From Diogma glabrata (lineage: Eukaryota; Arthropoda; Insecta; Diptera; Cylindrotomidae), in assembly GCA_963693315.1 (NCBI GenBank), contig OY856187.1, forward strand, positions 77,011,394 through 77,075,393: DNA of 64,000 nucleotides, given 5' to 3'. Numbering within the stretch: the stretch's first letter is position 1; every line of letters begins with the position of its first letter. The notes under the pieces are model-generated. The model ran no database searches, was not told the origin of the DNA, and was given only the letters and a program-made list of their open reading frames with translations. Below are positions 45,505 to 57,904 of the stretch, in pieces. A program made the position numbers and the translations under genes.

Positions 45505-45704
45505 NNNNNNNNNNNNNNNNNNNNNNNNNNNNNNNNNNNNNNNNNNNNNNNNNNNNNNNNNNNNNNNNNNNNNNNNNNNNNNNNNNNNNNNNNNNNNNNN
45601 NNNNNNNNNNNNNNNNNNNNNNNNNNNNNNNNNNNNNNNNNNNNNNNNNNNNNNNNNNNNNNNNNNNNNNNNNNNNNNNNNNNNNNNNNNNNNNNNNNNN
45701 NNNN
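45505..45704. other. Assembly gap (200 N)
   Basis: Run of N. The sequence entering the gap is the same ~80-bp tandem unit seen at 36.5 kb, so the gap probably hides more of that repeat. Reading frames crossing it are meaningless. Confidence 0.99.
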
Positions 45705-45805
45705 ATTAGTTCAGTTTCGGGACTCCCCAATAAAAAAATGCTAATTGATACTTAGTAGAAACTGTAGTGAGGTGGTGCCCCTTATTATTATTATTATTAT
45801 TATCA
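45705..45805 (+). mobile_element. Probable 3' end of a non-LTR element, with (TTA)n tail
   Basis: A short unique segment ends GGTGGTGCCCC and is followed by (TTA)n, the style of tail seen on some insect non-LTR elements. It may be the 3' end of the relic at 33.6-36.3 kb, separated by the LTR insertion and the gap; inference. Confidence 0.4.
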
Positions 45806-47180
45806 TTTCTTTATTTCATTCGTTTATAATTACAATAAATAATATAAATCTGGAACTGATATGAAATAAAGTACAGCTCCGTGAGGATATAAATATCCGT
45901 AGTGGAGCATCTTAATTATTCTTAATTATATTAACTTAAATTCATTTTATAGTAAATAAGCAAGGTTTTAGATTAATTAAAAATTAATAAAACAGAACGA
46001 TATAAAAGTCAACAAGTCTTTCCACTGTTTTGAGGACTAGACTCTAGATTCTCGCCATGCTTCTAAGACGTTGTCATATGATAGACATATAATGAGGTCA
46101 ACCTTATTTTGCAGCTTGCATGTATAGATTCCATCAAGACCAGGTTATTTGAAGAAGTGGAATGAATCTATCACTTATCTTAGAAACTTTATGTTCACCA
46201 CATTCCAAGCCAAGATCCAACTATCTTTGGTTTAGATTATTTGTTCATTAATCACAGTAGTGGAAAAGCATATCAATGCCGATTTTGCACTATTTCTTCC
46301 ACAGTTTCCGTAAACCTCCCAGTTGGCATAAGCAGTAAGCCGTGGTTGTATTTGGGTTCTTTTGAAAAATTCTGAAAATGTTTTATTGATGCTGTAGCAG
46401 GAAATCACGTAATAGCAATAGTTCAGTCTTTTAAAAACAGAATACAATGCAATGCTTTCTTTTGTCAAAAACTCAAAAGTCATTTTGTTTCATTTGAATT
46501 GGTTAGATTTGTATTCTCCAATTCAATTTCCATATCTTGAACTTATAATCAACCTCCTATTTTTTCGAAGATCTCAGTTTTGGACACCAAATGTTACGAC
46601 TTGGCTACTCTACTAAAATTTAATTCGTTATCCTGACCACAAAGTTTCTAAAGGTTAAAAAGCCTTAAGCAAAACGATTGTCCATTCCAGTTCCATTTAT
46701 ATATTGATCTAAACGGTAAATAAAAAAGCTCAATCACAATTTCCATAAGTATATTCATCATTTAGGCGCTTTGCTTATAAACAGTTGAGATAAAAAACGT
46801 GATTCGAGCACTTAATTTTGGAATTGATCAATTATTAAATAACATATTAACAGATAGGATTAAGTGAAAAAATTTAGAATTATTTCCACTTACTTATAAA
46901 CCGTTATATAATTTTTGATATATTTTTACAGTGATATTACCAACACAAATATATTGCAAAGAGTTTTCGAAAATCAATTGTTTTTATTTATCTAATAAAA
47001 ATAAAAGTGAAACGTAACGGAAAACCTTCTAAAATAATAACAAACCACTACTAATATTAATCGGTTGATCAAGTACACTAAAAACTGATATTTCAATTAC
47101 ATTTTTACTATGTGATAAGCATTTCCATTAATAATCAGTAGTTTTTTAAAACTTGTGTGAGATAAGAAATAGATAAATTT
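45806..47180. other. Intergenic stretch with a possible LTR/primer-site junction
   Basis: No gene. On the minus strand near 46592-46575 the sequence CGTAACA|TTTGGTGTCCAAAAC looks like an LTR end followed by a primer site. The inverted form GCCAAGTCGTAACGT occurs at 50377-50392. Too weak to define an element. Minus frame 46232-46483 is unrecognised. Confidence 0.35.
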
Positions 47181-47184
47181 TTCC

Positions 47185-47192
47185 TATAAATA
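47185..47192 (+). promoter_or_regulatory. TATA box of protease locus C
   Basis: TATAAATA, 40 bp upstream of the start codon at 47232, at the same distance as in loci A and B. Confidence 0.75.
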
Positions 47193-47231
47193 AGGAGTTG
47201 CGAATAGTAAATCGATATTAAGACTACAAAA

Positions 47232-48139
<908 letters not shown>

Positions 48140-48169
48140 ATTTAATAGAATAAATTTATTTTTAAATAT

Positions 48170-48947
48170 AAACTGGATTGTTTTGTTAAAATTGACATTG
48201 CTTTGTACTCGGTAGTCTACAATAATATTTGTTTAAGCTAACAAGACCTAGAAGAAAAGAGAAAAACCAAGACAGAATACATAAAATTATTTTATACAAC
48301 TCAGAAGAGGACTGACGTTAAAGAATTACTAGTCTACTTAGGTAATAAAAACAAAATGGAACAAATTGGTCAATAGTTTGTAGATTATATGTAACAGAGC
48401 ATTTTAAAAAGTTCCTCTCACTGCAGGAAAATTTATTTGGATTGATCTCAGATCTCTAATCATTTTGTTAAGGTAAATAATTTATTATTTATGTTGTGGT
48501 ATTTATTTAACTTTGTTTGTTTCTTCTATTCATACAATCACGCATCATTTCAAGAGAATTTATTAATGAAACAAGTGTTTTGTGATAGATTAGTTAACTA
48601 AAACCAAAAAGTTTCAATTCATTTATCAATGGCAAATGATAACACAAACTCACTATCTTAATAGACACATTAGAGGACTAAAGTTCAAAAAGTTTTAATA
48701 AAAATTTTAAAAATCATTATATACAAAAAGCTAAAGCTTAAGTTTGAGGTTGAGCTAGTATATTCCATATAAAGGATGAAAACAAAACAACAGAGAAGAA
48801 ATGCTGCAATGTCGAAACAATGTCGATTATTTTCAGAATTACTCGAGTTTCCGTTTTAAATAAATGTTGAATTTCCCTTGAGAAATTTAGGTATTCCTGA
48901 AAATGTAAATAGTTTAAATTAGACTGCGATAGTGTACGTAGTTTAAA
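48170..48947. other. Intergenic stretch, nothing recognised
   Basis: AT-rich, no supported gene. Confidence 0.5.
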
Positions 48948-51060
48948 GCGGAATATAATGCAATTAAAGGAAAATTATTGTAAGCGGAACGCACTATCGT
49001 GAACATAAAATCGTGTCAATAGAAGTACGGCGATTTTTAATTGTAAATAAAGTTTTTAGTGTTATTTAATAGTACTGTTATGTATATTATTTTGGACGCT
49101 GTATTTATCTGGAAATTGCTACTGTTGATAGAATATTTTAGTTCGTAAATATTATTTGCTGTTTTGTTTGCCTGTAGTGAATAAATTCAGAAGGATATTT
49201 GGGAATTTTATCTACTTGAGAGTTAGGCCAATTAGAAGGAAGATAGAAAAATGTGACATTGGTGAAATCAACATATTAGTAAACAACAAATAATGGTTGT
49301 CTAAAGCATGTTAAAATTTCAAACAAACGTAGCTATGAATCGCGATATGGCAAAACAAATTATGGATGACAAACTTTCCAAAATTTTAACGGCAATCCTT
49401 GGTAAATTCAATAATATTCAAAGTGAAATTCAGAATTTTTAAAATAAAACTTTAACTAAGGTTGACACATATGAGGAGAGGTTTGATTTTTTGAGATTTT
49501 GAAAAGTCTAAAATTACTTCACCTGTGGTACAATAAAAAGCAGATATTAAATTAAAATCACCAAATCCTATGACTATACATCATTCGAAATTTTCAAGTT
49601 CCAATTTAAGAAAGCAGCAGGTCAAAATGTTTTAAACGAGGATAGAAACTGAAATAGAAAATTAGAAAACGTATGTGTTGGATATGTGAAAAACTGAGCT
49701 ATATTTCACAGAATTACTAGAACTATAAGCTTGACAGATCTTCGCCTCCTTCTTAAAGAAAATCCTTTGAAGATTGGACTATAAAGCCAAAATAGGAAGA
49801 AAATGTTTCAAAAACTTCCAGAATTACAGTAAATGATGAAAGTTGGGATATCGATGAACTCTGTTTGCAGATTGAGTTCGATCAATTAAAACGATTAATA
49901 CCGTTAAGAAATCCTCCGATGGATAAAAACTGCAAACAGCAACTGAAGCATGCGCTGATTAGCAAGTAAAATGATAGCTGAAATAAAATATAGTGATATA
50001 AAATAGGCAGCAATGAATAACAATGCAGTGCACAGACAAATTCGAAACTATTATCCAAACAGAAGAGGGAAATAGAGGTCAAACAACGTAGACGTTTAAA
50101 CAAGCGACGAATGTTAAAAAGGAACAAAGATACCATGCCAACTAGGATGAGGATTCCAAATTATGTTTTCTATAGGAATTCATAAACATCCGGAAAAGGT
50201 TGGGCCGCTGCAGGCTCTGGTATGACGCAAAAATGATGCAAACTTTAGTAAAATCGATTTGATTTCCTCAGAAATCCCTTCATCCATTTCATTTCTACTA
50301 TGGTATAATGAATCAATTTAATAAAACTCCTCTACGCAGTATCAAGACATTGCCAAGTCGTAACGTACGCTCGACCCTATATATAAGAACATTACATCAT
50401 ACATGGAGCAACCTACCTACCTAATATATTGTTACGGTTACAGCAAAATCATAACAAAACACAACCACAAATTAATACAACGAATAGTGTTGTTGCTGTA
50501 TTCCTAGAACTTGGGTCAACATAAAATAAAATATATCGAAGATCTAGAACTTTCTTAGTTTTTCTTAGAATATGCGCAAAATTATTTAGAAGTGTGTATA
50601 AAAGGATTTCCCTCTTGTAGTTTAGATTAGTTTTTTTTAGACGCGCGATGAAGTTAAGTGAAAATTAATTATAAACGAAACAAATTGTGCTGTGTATATA
50701 AAATTGTGTTAATAGATGTTATTTATAATTTAATTTTGGTAAACAAAATTTTAAGTAGAACTAATTTGTATATTATTTTGAACGCTGTGTACTGGAAATT
50801 TCTACAATAAACCGTTGGAGTTTCGAAGCTATTAAAAGAATATTCCAGTGAGGAATTTTGTTTGCTTTATTGTTTTCCTGTTGTTGTGGATCAATTAAGG
50901 TGTGGGATAGTCAATAAAACCTGCTGTTTGTGCTTATTAATCAGTGATCGAACCCAAAAGTGGATTTGGGAACTACGTTTATCGAATCAATATCAGGCCA
51001 ATTCGAAGGAAGGTAGAAAAACGTACCAATATATCGCGGTCATAGATCTCAGTGGAGAAG
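48948..51060 (+). mobile_element. Decayed LTR retrotransposon (two LTR-like copies and gag remnant)
   Basis: Two similar segments, 48948-49260 and about 50620-51030, share GTATATTATTTTG(G/A)ACGCTGT, the following CTGGAAATT, TTTGCCTGTAGTG / TTTTCCTGTTGTTG and GGCCAATT(A/C)GAAGGAAG. Between them 49336-49440 reads MNRDMAKQIMDDKLSKILTA before a stop, and 49800-50130 is an A-rich decayed frame, consistent with a gag remnant. TGTTACGGTTACAG at 50432 could be the start of the second LTR. Boundaries and family are uncertain; no pol is left. Confidence 0.55.
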
Positions 51061-51499
51061 GTAAATATAGACCTCAAAAAATGTTGTTATGAAGATGTTT
51101 TATCAGTCGCGACTGTGTTTTTTTGACATTTTTCCCACACCATAATATTCATAATTATTGAAACACAGATTGCGAACGCATTAATTTCGATGTTTTCAAT
51201 AATTATAAATACGAGAATCTAACTGGTGGTTTCGTTGAGTTGTAAATACGGAGTTGTCAGGAAAATGTTAAAATGGTAACGTGGCAGCATTTTTTTGTGT
51301 TTGTGTTTTCGATAGTAAATTTAAATTAAAAAAAAAATTAAAATTAAACTGTGATATTTCTCGTTACTTGTTAACTTATTTATTGTTTTTGTGTGTGTTG
51401 TTTAATATATAAAAAAAGCAAAAAAGAAAACAACCGTGGTCGTCCTTACCAGAAGAAAATCAAGGACAAGAACACAGATAAATATATAAATAAATATAT
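51061..51499. other. Intergenic stretch upstream of the BEL element
   Basis: AT-rich, nothing recognised. It ends in TATAT (51495-51499), the left target duplication of the BEL element. Confidence 0.55.
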
Positions 51500-51862
51500 T
51501 GTTTGGACAACCTAAACTAAAATAAAAAATGTAACATATTTAAAAATTATGAGTCATTATACTTAGCCTTTTCTTATTGTTGAACTAAAATATCCATCCG
51601 ATCAGCTGATGCTGACGTAGTCACAAATAAATTTATAAAAAATTAAAAACAGGAAATTAGAAAATTAAATTGTACTCTTTTTTTTTTTCTTTCATCGACC
51701 ATCATCAAGATCGGACACAATAAATTGTTATTATTTCGTTTGTTAAATAAATTAAAAGATTTTAAGTTGAAGTGTTAAGTTTTTTTTATTAATCAAATTT
51801 TGTACAAGTTTTGCTAAGTACGAATTGTTGGTAATACTCCGGATCCAGCCGCAGTGTATTCA
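51500..51862 (+). repeat. BEL/Pao 5' LTR (363 bp)
   Basis: TGTTTGGACAACC...GTGTATTCA; matching copy at 57537-57899. Confidence 0.97.
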
Positions 51863-51880
51863 TGGTCCTTCGAGCCGGAT
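51863..51880 (+). other. BEL/Pao primer-binding site
   Basis: TGGTCCTTCGAGCCGGAT immediately after the LTR; this motif is typical of BEL/Pao elements in arthropods. Confidence 0.85.
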
Positions 51881-52319
51881 TTCCATTGTATTCAACAGTT
51901 CCAGAAGAAAATTTGAAGAAATTTGTGAATAGTTTCAACAATTTGAGTGATTTTCGCCAAGCCAAGCCAAGCCAAGCCACAGTTTCGCGCTCGATAGGTA
52001 TAACCCTTTATAATATTAATCATCTGGAATAAATAAAATAAAATTTTAAATAAAATAAAATTTTAAATAAAATAAAGAATATATTACATTTGTGATCGTA
52101 TAAATAGACAATTTAATTTATTTGTGATCGTTTATAGAAAATTTAATATAATTTGTGATTGTCTAGACAATTTAATTTATCTGTGAATATTTTCTGAGGT
52201 TATATATATATTTTTTTGAAGAAACCTTTATTTCGGGTGATACATTTCTGTGATTATAGACATTGTTGAATAAAATTTAATTGATTTCGTAAATCTTTAA
52301 TTATATTTATTAAAAGTAA

Positions 52320-53150
52320 ATGAAAATGAATGCGTTGAAAAGAAGACACACGATTTTAAAGGGTCAAATTACTAGGTTAGTTACCTTTGCGGACCAAATT
52401 AATGAAGAAACGTTGATTGAGGATGTTAAGAATCGGTTAGCTCGGGCCAACGATTTATTAAAAGAATTTATTGAAAATGAAGATAAAATATTTGAACTAG
52501 ATGAAATAGTAGAGTCAGAAATGGAACTTTCTGAGAATAAATACTATCATGTGGTTGCAAAATTAAACACATGGCTCCGAAAATCTAATCTACATGATCG
52601 AACTTTGAATGAAGCTGCAGGTAGTCAGACCAATAACGAAGTTAAAAAGGGTGGGTCTGATTTTAAGCTGCCTCGTTGTCAAATTCCGATATTTGAGGGA
52701 AAATATAGAGATTGGACGTCATTTTATGATTTGTTTAATTCGTGTGTTCATGAAAATCAATCATTATCCGCTGTACAGAAGTTTCAGTATTTGAAAAGTG
52801 TACTTCGTGGAGAAGCTGAAGCTCTAGTGAAAACTTTTTCAATCACTGAAGCAAATTACATAGAAGCCTTTCAAATGTTGTGCAAGCGATATGATCGTAA
52901 AAAGTACATAGTGTCTGAATACATTGAAACATTAATTGCACAGCCTCCAATTAGAAACTTAACTCCAAATCAAATGCGAAAACTTTCAAATACGACAGAA
53001 GAAGTAATACGCGGTCTCAAAGCTCTTGGAAATCAGGCCGAGACACGTGATCCAATTTTTTGGTTATTTTTATTGTCACCGAGAAATTTGATGATGAAAC
53101 AAAACAACTGTGGGCGAGGGAAATGGGGAGTACAGCCTTTCCAACTATAA
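52320..53150 (+). CDS. BEL/Pao Gag (N-terminal frame)
   Basis: First part of the element's polyprotein: structural Gag that packages the RNA. The start codon at 52320 is the first ATG after the leader. Residues 1-90 are charged and helical (coiled-coil-like). From ~120 the conserved Pao Gag domain is visible: LPRCQIPIFEGKYRDWTSFY, then LFNSCVHENQSLSAVQKFQY, LKSVLRGEAEALVKTF and ANYIEAFQMLCKRYD. In-frame homology ends at residue ~247 (TRDPIF), at a run of six T (53056-53061). After that the proper continuation is in the -1 frame (53060 onward), while this frame drifts to a stop at 53150. Most family members have one uninterrupted gag-pol ORF, so this is probably an inactivating indel or a homopolymer sequencing error. 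Confidence 0.9.
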   Translation: MKMNALKRRHTILKGQITRLVTFADQINEETLIEDVKNRLARANDLLKEFIENEDKIFELDEIVESEMELSENKYYHVVAKLNTWLRKSNLHDRTLNEAAGSQTNNEVKKGGSDFKLPRCQIPIFEGKYRDWTSFYDLFNSCVHENQSLSAVQKFQYLKSVLRGEAEALVKTFSITEANYIEAFQMLCKRYDRKKYIVSEYIETLIAQPPIRNLTPNQMRKLSNTTEEVIRGLKALGNQAETRDPIFWLFLLSPRNLMMKQNNCGRGKWGVQPFQL

Positions 53151-56100
53151 ATGATTTAACTAAATTTTTAACCACACGCGCAGATACGCTTGAAGATGTT
53201 ATGGTTTGCCAAAAAAAATCTCAACCAAAGTACAACAGTACTAACAAATCAATTAAATCAATGCATGTTTCCTCCGATATTGTCTGCCCTACTTGCTCCA
53301 ATTCCCATAAAATTTACGAATGCGAGAAATTCCGTGAAATGAAAATTAATGAAAGGAGGGATCTAATAAAGCAGCTAGATAGATGTTTTAACTGTTTGAG
53401 TGAGACGCACAAGGTGTTCAGGTGTAAGGTAAATCGAAGATGTCAAATTTGTAGGCGTAGGCACCATACACTGTTGCATTCAGATGAAGAGAATGTACCT
53501 AAATCCACCTCTAGTGTTTCCATTTCGTCTCCCTCTATCGATACCAATGAAAAATCAAATCATGAACCTTCAACCTCTAGTAATGTATCGTCGGCGTTAC
53601 ACAGTCCTCTCATATCAGGACAATCTATTGTAGATATTCCAGCTGGTCTGCTCCCAACTGCAGTGGTCAAAATTAGAGACAACATGGGACAATACCAACG
53701 TTGTAGAGTGCTGATAGATTCCGGTTCACAATTAACGTTTATTTCTGAAGCATGTATCCAAAGGCTCCGATTGCCCAGAGTTCATGCGAAGTTAGCCGTA
53801 AAGGGAGTTTCGTCGGTTTCTGCTGCTGTAACTAGAGGTTTAACAGAAATTCACATGAGTTCTAGATTTGATTCAACTCATTTCGTCGAAACTAAGGCAT
53901 TGATACTATCCACAGTTACATCGCAACTTCCAACGGTGGAGTTTGATATTCCAAATTGGTCTAAATTAGATAGTTTGCAATTGGCTGACCCCACATTTAA
54001 CATCCCGGGGCAAATTGATGTTTTACTCGGTGTTAATCAGTTTTTAAAAATTCTTCAACCAGGACAGGTGTTAAATGAAGCAGAGAATCCCATTGCTCAA
54101 AAAACGATATTTGGTTGGGTCATTGCGGGGGAAGTTCCTTACAATTTAAAAATCGAAAATTACACTGTCCAGCAATCCGATGTCGATCTTGATAAGTCGT
54201 TGCGAATGTTCTGGGAGATAGAAGAGATTCCAAGAATCGAAAAATTTACCGAAGAGGAAGAGTTGTGTGAGAAACATTTCAAGGAAAATGTGTTTCGAGA
54301 TTCAAATGGTAGATTTGTTGTTCGCCTACCGTTTAAGAATTTGAAGATTGACTTAGGCGAATCTAAATGGTTGGCAATCAAGCGATTAAAAACAATGATG
54401 AGTCGATTTGAGAAAAATGTTGGTCTACGGGATTCATATATTTCATTCATGAGAGAGTATGAGTTTCTCAATCATATGGAAATTATTCCAGAGCATGAAG
54501 TTGAAATCACCCCAGAAAAAACTTTCTATCTGCCGCATAATGGAGTAATGAAACATACAAGTACAACTACAAAGCTGCGCGTTGTATTTGATGGGTCAGC
54601 AAAATCGTCATCAGGCAAAAGTTTGAATGAATATCTAATGATTGGTCCGACTATTCAAAAATCACTAATAAATATATTGCAAAGGTTTAGAACTCATAAA
54701 ATTGTATTTACAGCGGACGTAGAGAAAATGTACCGCCAGGTATTAATAGATGGACAAGACACAGATTTCCAGCGAATTGTGTGGCAAGAGCAGCCTTCAG
54801 AACCCATTCGACATTATCGATTGTTGACCGTTACCTATGGAACAGCATGTGCTCCATATTTAGCCACGAAAATCCTGCAACAGTTATCAGAAGATTCAAA
54901 ATCAAGCCATCCAGAAGCATCTCAAGTTATAAGGGATGATTTTTATGTGGATGACTTAATGTCGGGAGCAAGTACATCCAAGGACGCTGAAATTCTGATT
55001 GATAAAGTACGAAATATTCTAAACACGGCAGGCTTCAAATTAAGAAAGTTTGCTTCCAATGACCCATCAATTTTAAATTCCATTCCCGAAGAATATAAAG
55101 AAATCAAGGACTCGTTATTGACCAAGGAAAGCCATTTAAAAATTCTTGGCCTGGAATGGTATCCATCAAGGGACACATTTGGGTTTAAAATAATGTTAAA
55201 AGAAGATCAAGTTTTAACCAAACGTGGAATTTTATCCGAAGCATCAAAAATTTTTGATCCACTGGGATGGCTGGCTCCAACAATAGTTAGGATAAAAATT
55301 TTTATGCAACAACTCTGGATTTTGAAACTGGATTGGGATCAACCTTTACCATCGGAAACTGCAGATTATTGGACAAGTATTAGGCAGGACTTAAAAAATT
55401 TAGAATCTATTGAAATCCCGCGGTGGCTCCAAATAGAAGAAAGTTGTATTGAATTACATGGATTTGCAGACGCCTCGGAGTGTGCTTATGCTGCAGTCGT
55501 GTTTTGTAGATTGATAAAGGATGATGGGACGATAGCGGTGAATTTAATCACATCAAAGACGAAAGTTGCCCCAATCAAACAAATCTCCATCCCACGTCTG
55601 GAATTGTGTGCTGCAAAACTGCTTGCAAAATTATTGAGTGCAACAAAGGAAGCTCTAAATATTAAACATACTCACATATACGCCTGGACCGATTCTACGA
55701 TCGTATTATCGTGGCTCTCTTCAGTTCCTCGAAGATGGAAGACTTTTATCGCGAATCGCACAACAGAAATTTTGGAAGTTTTATCCCGAAACCAATGGAA
55801 TCATGTATCATCAGAGGAAAATCCTGCGGATTGTGCGTCACGGGGAATAATGGCATGTGATCTGATCAATCACTCACTGTGGTGGCATGGACCAACTTGG
55901 CTTTGCGAAAATAAATCAAACTGGCCTTCACAATTTATAACAGAAGTAAATACCGACGAAACATTATTAGAAAGAAGAGATGTTGTAATTAAAACTCATC
56001 AAGCTGATATATCGCAAACAATAATTGAAATTCTTAACGCAAACATATCCAAATTTTCCACGATGGTTAGAGTTCAATCATGGGTACATCGCTTTGTTCA

Positions 56101-57511
56101 TAATTGCCGTGAGGCATCCAGAACTTCCGTTCAATTTCCACAAAATCTTACCTCGGCTGAATTGAAAAATTCCAGACTTGAAATCATAAAATGGATCCAA
56201 ATGCAAGATTTTGAAGTCGAAATTACAACAGTTAAAAAAGGAAATTCATTATCCAGTTCGAGCAAATTGAAATCTTTAAATCCGATAATGGATGAAAGAG
56301 GTATACTACGTGTAGGAGGAAGAATACAAAATTCCTGGGCGCCTTTTGATGTCAAACATCCAATTATAATGTCTGGAAAAAGTATCGTTACTCAAAAAAT
56401 CGTCGAAGAACTACATTTGAAGTACATGCATGCTGGGCCAACGTTACTTATAAATATCCTAAAACAAAGGTATTGGATTGTTGGGTGCCGAAACTTAGTA
56501 CGACAAATTACTCACAAATGCGTTACTTGCGTGCGTCATCGACAAGCTCCAGCACAACAAATTATGGGAGACCTTCCTGAAGCTAGAGTAACCTTCACCA
56601 GACCATTTTTGAAGACTGGGGTGGACTATGCCGGTCCCATTTCGCTGAAACTTTTGAAAGGAAGAGGTCAAAAAATGTTCAAGGGTTACATTTGTATTTT
56701 CGTATGCCTTAGTGTTAAGGCAGTTCACATGGAACTAGTTAGTGAGCTAACTACAGATGCATTTTTGGGAGCATTTCGGAGATTCATAGCGAGACGTGGC
56801 CTTTGCTCTGACATTTTTAGTGACAATGGTACTAATTTTGTTGGAGCTGATAGAACGTTAAAGGAATTTTATAAATTCATAAATGCTAATACTAATTCTA
56901 TTTCAAACTCTCTTTTAAGCGAAAATATAACTTGGCATTTTAATCCACCCGGAGCGGCCCACTTCGGGGGGCTATGGGAGGCTGCAGTCAAATCTACTAA
57001 GTATCACATGAGACGAGTTATTGGCAATCAAATTCTTACCTATGAAGAAATGGTAACGCTTCTAACCCAGATAGAAGCTATATTAAATTCCAGACCATTG
57101 TGTGGCAATAATTCAACCGATGACATTGATGCTCTCACACCATCACACTTTTTAATAGGGCATTCCAGTACATTAATTCCTGAACCCGATTTGAAGCAAA
57201 TAAAAATTTCCAAATTATCACGATGGCAAATGGTGCAAAATATGACTCAACATTTTTGGTCGCGATGGCATCGCGAATACTTAACAGCGTTGCAGCAACG
57301 TTCCAAATGGCAACTTAAAAAGGAGAATATACAAATTGACAGCATTGTACTAATCAAAGATGACAACTTACCTCCAAATAAATATTTACTTGGGCGAGTG
57401 ATTGAAATTCATGTAGGAAAGGATGCCTTGGTGCGTGTCCTCACGATAAAAACTAAAACTGGCATACTAAAGCGACCAATCCACAAGGTATGCGTTCTAC
57501 CAGTATGTTGA
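53060..57511 (+). CDS. BEL/Pao Gag C-terminus and Pol polyprotein
   Basis: Open for 1483 codons; the true product would be fused to the upstream gag frame, and the frame opens with TTG rather than ATG. Domains in order: Gag end (EKFDDETKQLWAREMG); three Cys-His knuckles, residues ~76-140 (CPTC, CFNC, CQIC); aspartic protease, VLIDSGSQLTF near 218-228; reverse transcriptase with TADVEKMYRQV (~553) and the YVDD box (~629); RNase H starting GFADASECAYAAVV (~802); integrase zinc region CVTCVRHR (~1155); and catalytic D (VDYAGPI, ~1188), D (FSDNGTNF, ~1253) and E (FGGLWEAAVK, ~1306). The C-terminal domain ends FWSRWHREYL and WQLKKENI. YVDD and the integrase spacing are as in the Pao/BEL family. 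All catalytic residues look intact and there is no env ORF. Confidence 0.95.
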   Translation: MVIFIVTEKFDDETKQLWAREMGSTAFPTINDLTKFLTTRADTLEDVMVCQKKSQPKYNSTNKSIKSMHVSSDIVCPTCSNSHKIYECEKFREMKINERRDLIKQLDRCFNCLSETHKVFRCKVNRRCQICRRRHHTLLHSDEENVPKSTSSVSISSPSIDTNEKSNHEPSTSSNVSSALHSPLISGQSIVDIPAGLLPTAVVKIRDNMGQYQRCRVLIDSGSQLTFISEACIQRLRLPRVHAKLAVKGVSSVSAAVTRGLTEIHMSSRFDSTHFVETKALILSTVTSQLPTVEFDIPNWSKLDSLQLADPTFNIPGQIDVLLGVNQFLKILQPGQVLNEAENPIAQKTIFGWVIAGEVPYNLKIENYTVQQSDVDLDKSLRMFWEIEEIPRIEKFTEEEELCEKHFKENVFRDSNGRFVVRLPFKNLKIDLGESKWLAIKRLKTMMSRFEKNVGLRDSYISFMREYEFLNHMEIIPEHEVEITPEKTFYLPHNGVMKHTSTTTKLRVVFDGSAKSSSGKSLNEYLMIGPTIQKSLINILQRFRTHKIVFTADVEKMYRQVLIDGQDTDFQRIVWQEQPSEPIRHYRLLTVTYGTACAPYLATKILQQLSEDSKSSHPEASQVIRDDFYVDDLMSGASTSKDAEILIDKVRNILNTAGFKLRKFASNDPSILNSIPEEYKEIKDSLLTKESHLKILGLEWYPSRDTFGFKIMLKEDQVLTKRGILSEASKIFDPLGWLAPTIVRIKIFMQQLWILKLDWDQPLPSETADYWTSIRQDLKNLESIEIPRWLQIEESCIELHGFADASECAYAAVVFCRLIKDDGTIAVNLITSKTKVAPIKQISIPRLELCAAKLLAKLLSATKEALNIKHTHIYAWTDSTIVLSWLSSVPRRWKTFIANRTTEILEVLSRNQWNHVSSEENPADCASRGIMACDLINHSLWWHGPTWLCENKSNWPSQFITEVNTDETLLERRDVVIKTHQADISQTIIEILNANISKFSTMVRVQSWVHRFVHNCREASRTSVQFPQNLTSAELKNSRLEIIKWIQMQDFEVEITTVKKGNSLSSSSKLKSLNPIMDERGILRVGGRIQNSWAPFDVKHPIIMSGKSIVTQKIVEELHLKYMHAGPTLLINILKQRYWIVGCRNLVRQITHKCVTCVRHRQAPAQQIMGDLPEARVTFTRPFLKTGVDYAGPISLKLLKGRGQKMFKGYICIFVCLSVKAVHMELVSELTTDAFLGAFRRFIARRGLCSDIFSDNGTNFVGADRTLKEFYKFINANTNSISNSLLSENITWHFNPPGAAHFGGLWEAAVKSTKYHMRRVIGNQILTYEEMVTLLTQIEAILNSRPLCGNNSTDDIDALTPSHFLIGHSSTLIPEPDLKQIKISKLSRWQMVQNMTQHFWSRWHREYLTALQQRSKWQLKKENIQIDSIVLIKDDNLPPNKYLLGRVIEIHVGKDALVRVLTIKTKTGILKRPIHKVCVLPVC

Positions 57512-57525
57512 ATTTGATGATTCAT

Positions 57526-57536
57526 GGTGGCCGGGA
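57526..57536 (+). other. BEL/Pao polypurine tract
   Basis: GGTGGCCGGGA directly before the 3' LTR, the usual BEL/Pao form. Confidence 0.85.
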
Positions 57537-57899
57537 TGTTTGGACAACCTAAACTAAAATAAAAAATGTAACATATTTAAAAATTATGAGTCATTATACT
57601 TAGCCTTTTCTTATTGTTGAACTAAAATATCCATCCGATCAGCTGATGATGACGTAGTCACAAATAAATTTATAAAAAATTAAAAACAGGAAATTAGAAA
57701 ATTAAATTGTACTCTTTTTTTTTTTCTTTCATCGACCATCATCAAGATCGGACACAATAAATTGTTATTATTTCGTTTGTTAAATAAATTAAAAGATTTT
57801 AAGTTGAAGTGTTAAGTTTTTTTTATTAATCAAATTTTGTACAAGTTTTGCTAAGTACGAATTGTTTGTAATACTCCGGATCCAGCCGCAGTGTATTCA
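57537..57899 (+). repeat. BEL/Pao 3' LTR (363 bp)
   Basis: Same length as the 5' LTR with about two substitutions; followed by the TATAT duplication. Confidence 0.97.
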
Positions 57900-57904
57900 T
57901 ATAT

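Larger units (their letters stand above)
51500..57899 (+). mobile_element. BEL/Pao LTR retrotransposon, nearly intact
   Basis: 6400-bp element with two 363-bp LTRs differing at about two positions (GATGCTGACG/GATGATGACG; TTGGTAAT/TTTGTAAT). It is flanked by the 5-bp duplication TATAT (51495-51499 and 57900-57904). Primer site, gag, complete pol and polypurine tract are in the usual order. Near-identical LTRs and the clean target duplication imply a recent insertion. The only coding defect noticed is one frame change inside gag near 53060. Confidence 0.97.

Noticed and set aside
45417..45755. Frames crossing the N run
   Set aside because: They exist only because N codons are not stops; the region is an assembly gap.
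53040..53150. Programmed -1 frameshift between gag and pol of the BEL element
   Set aside because: The six-T run could allow slippage, but BEL/Pao elements usually have a single gag-pol frame, the break lies inside gag before the zinc knuckles, and no canonical X-XXY-YYZ heptamer fits the zero frame. An indel or sequencing error is simpler.
54160..56728. Several minus-strand frames of 74-103 codons
   Set aside because: They are antisense shadows of the BEL/Pao pol ORF.
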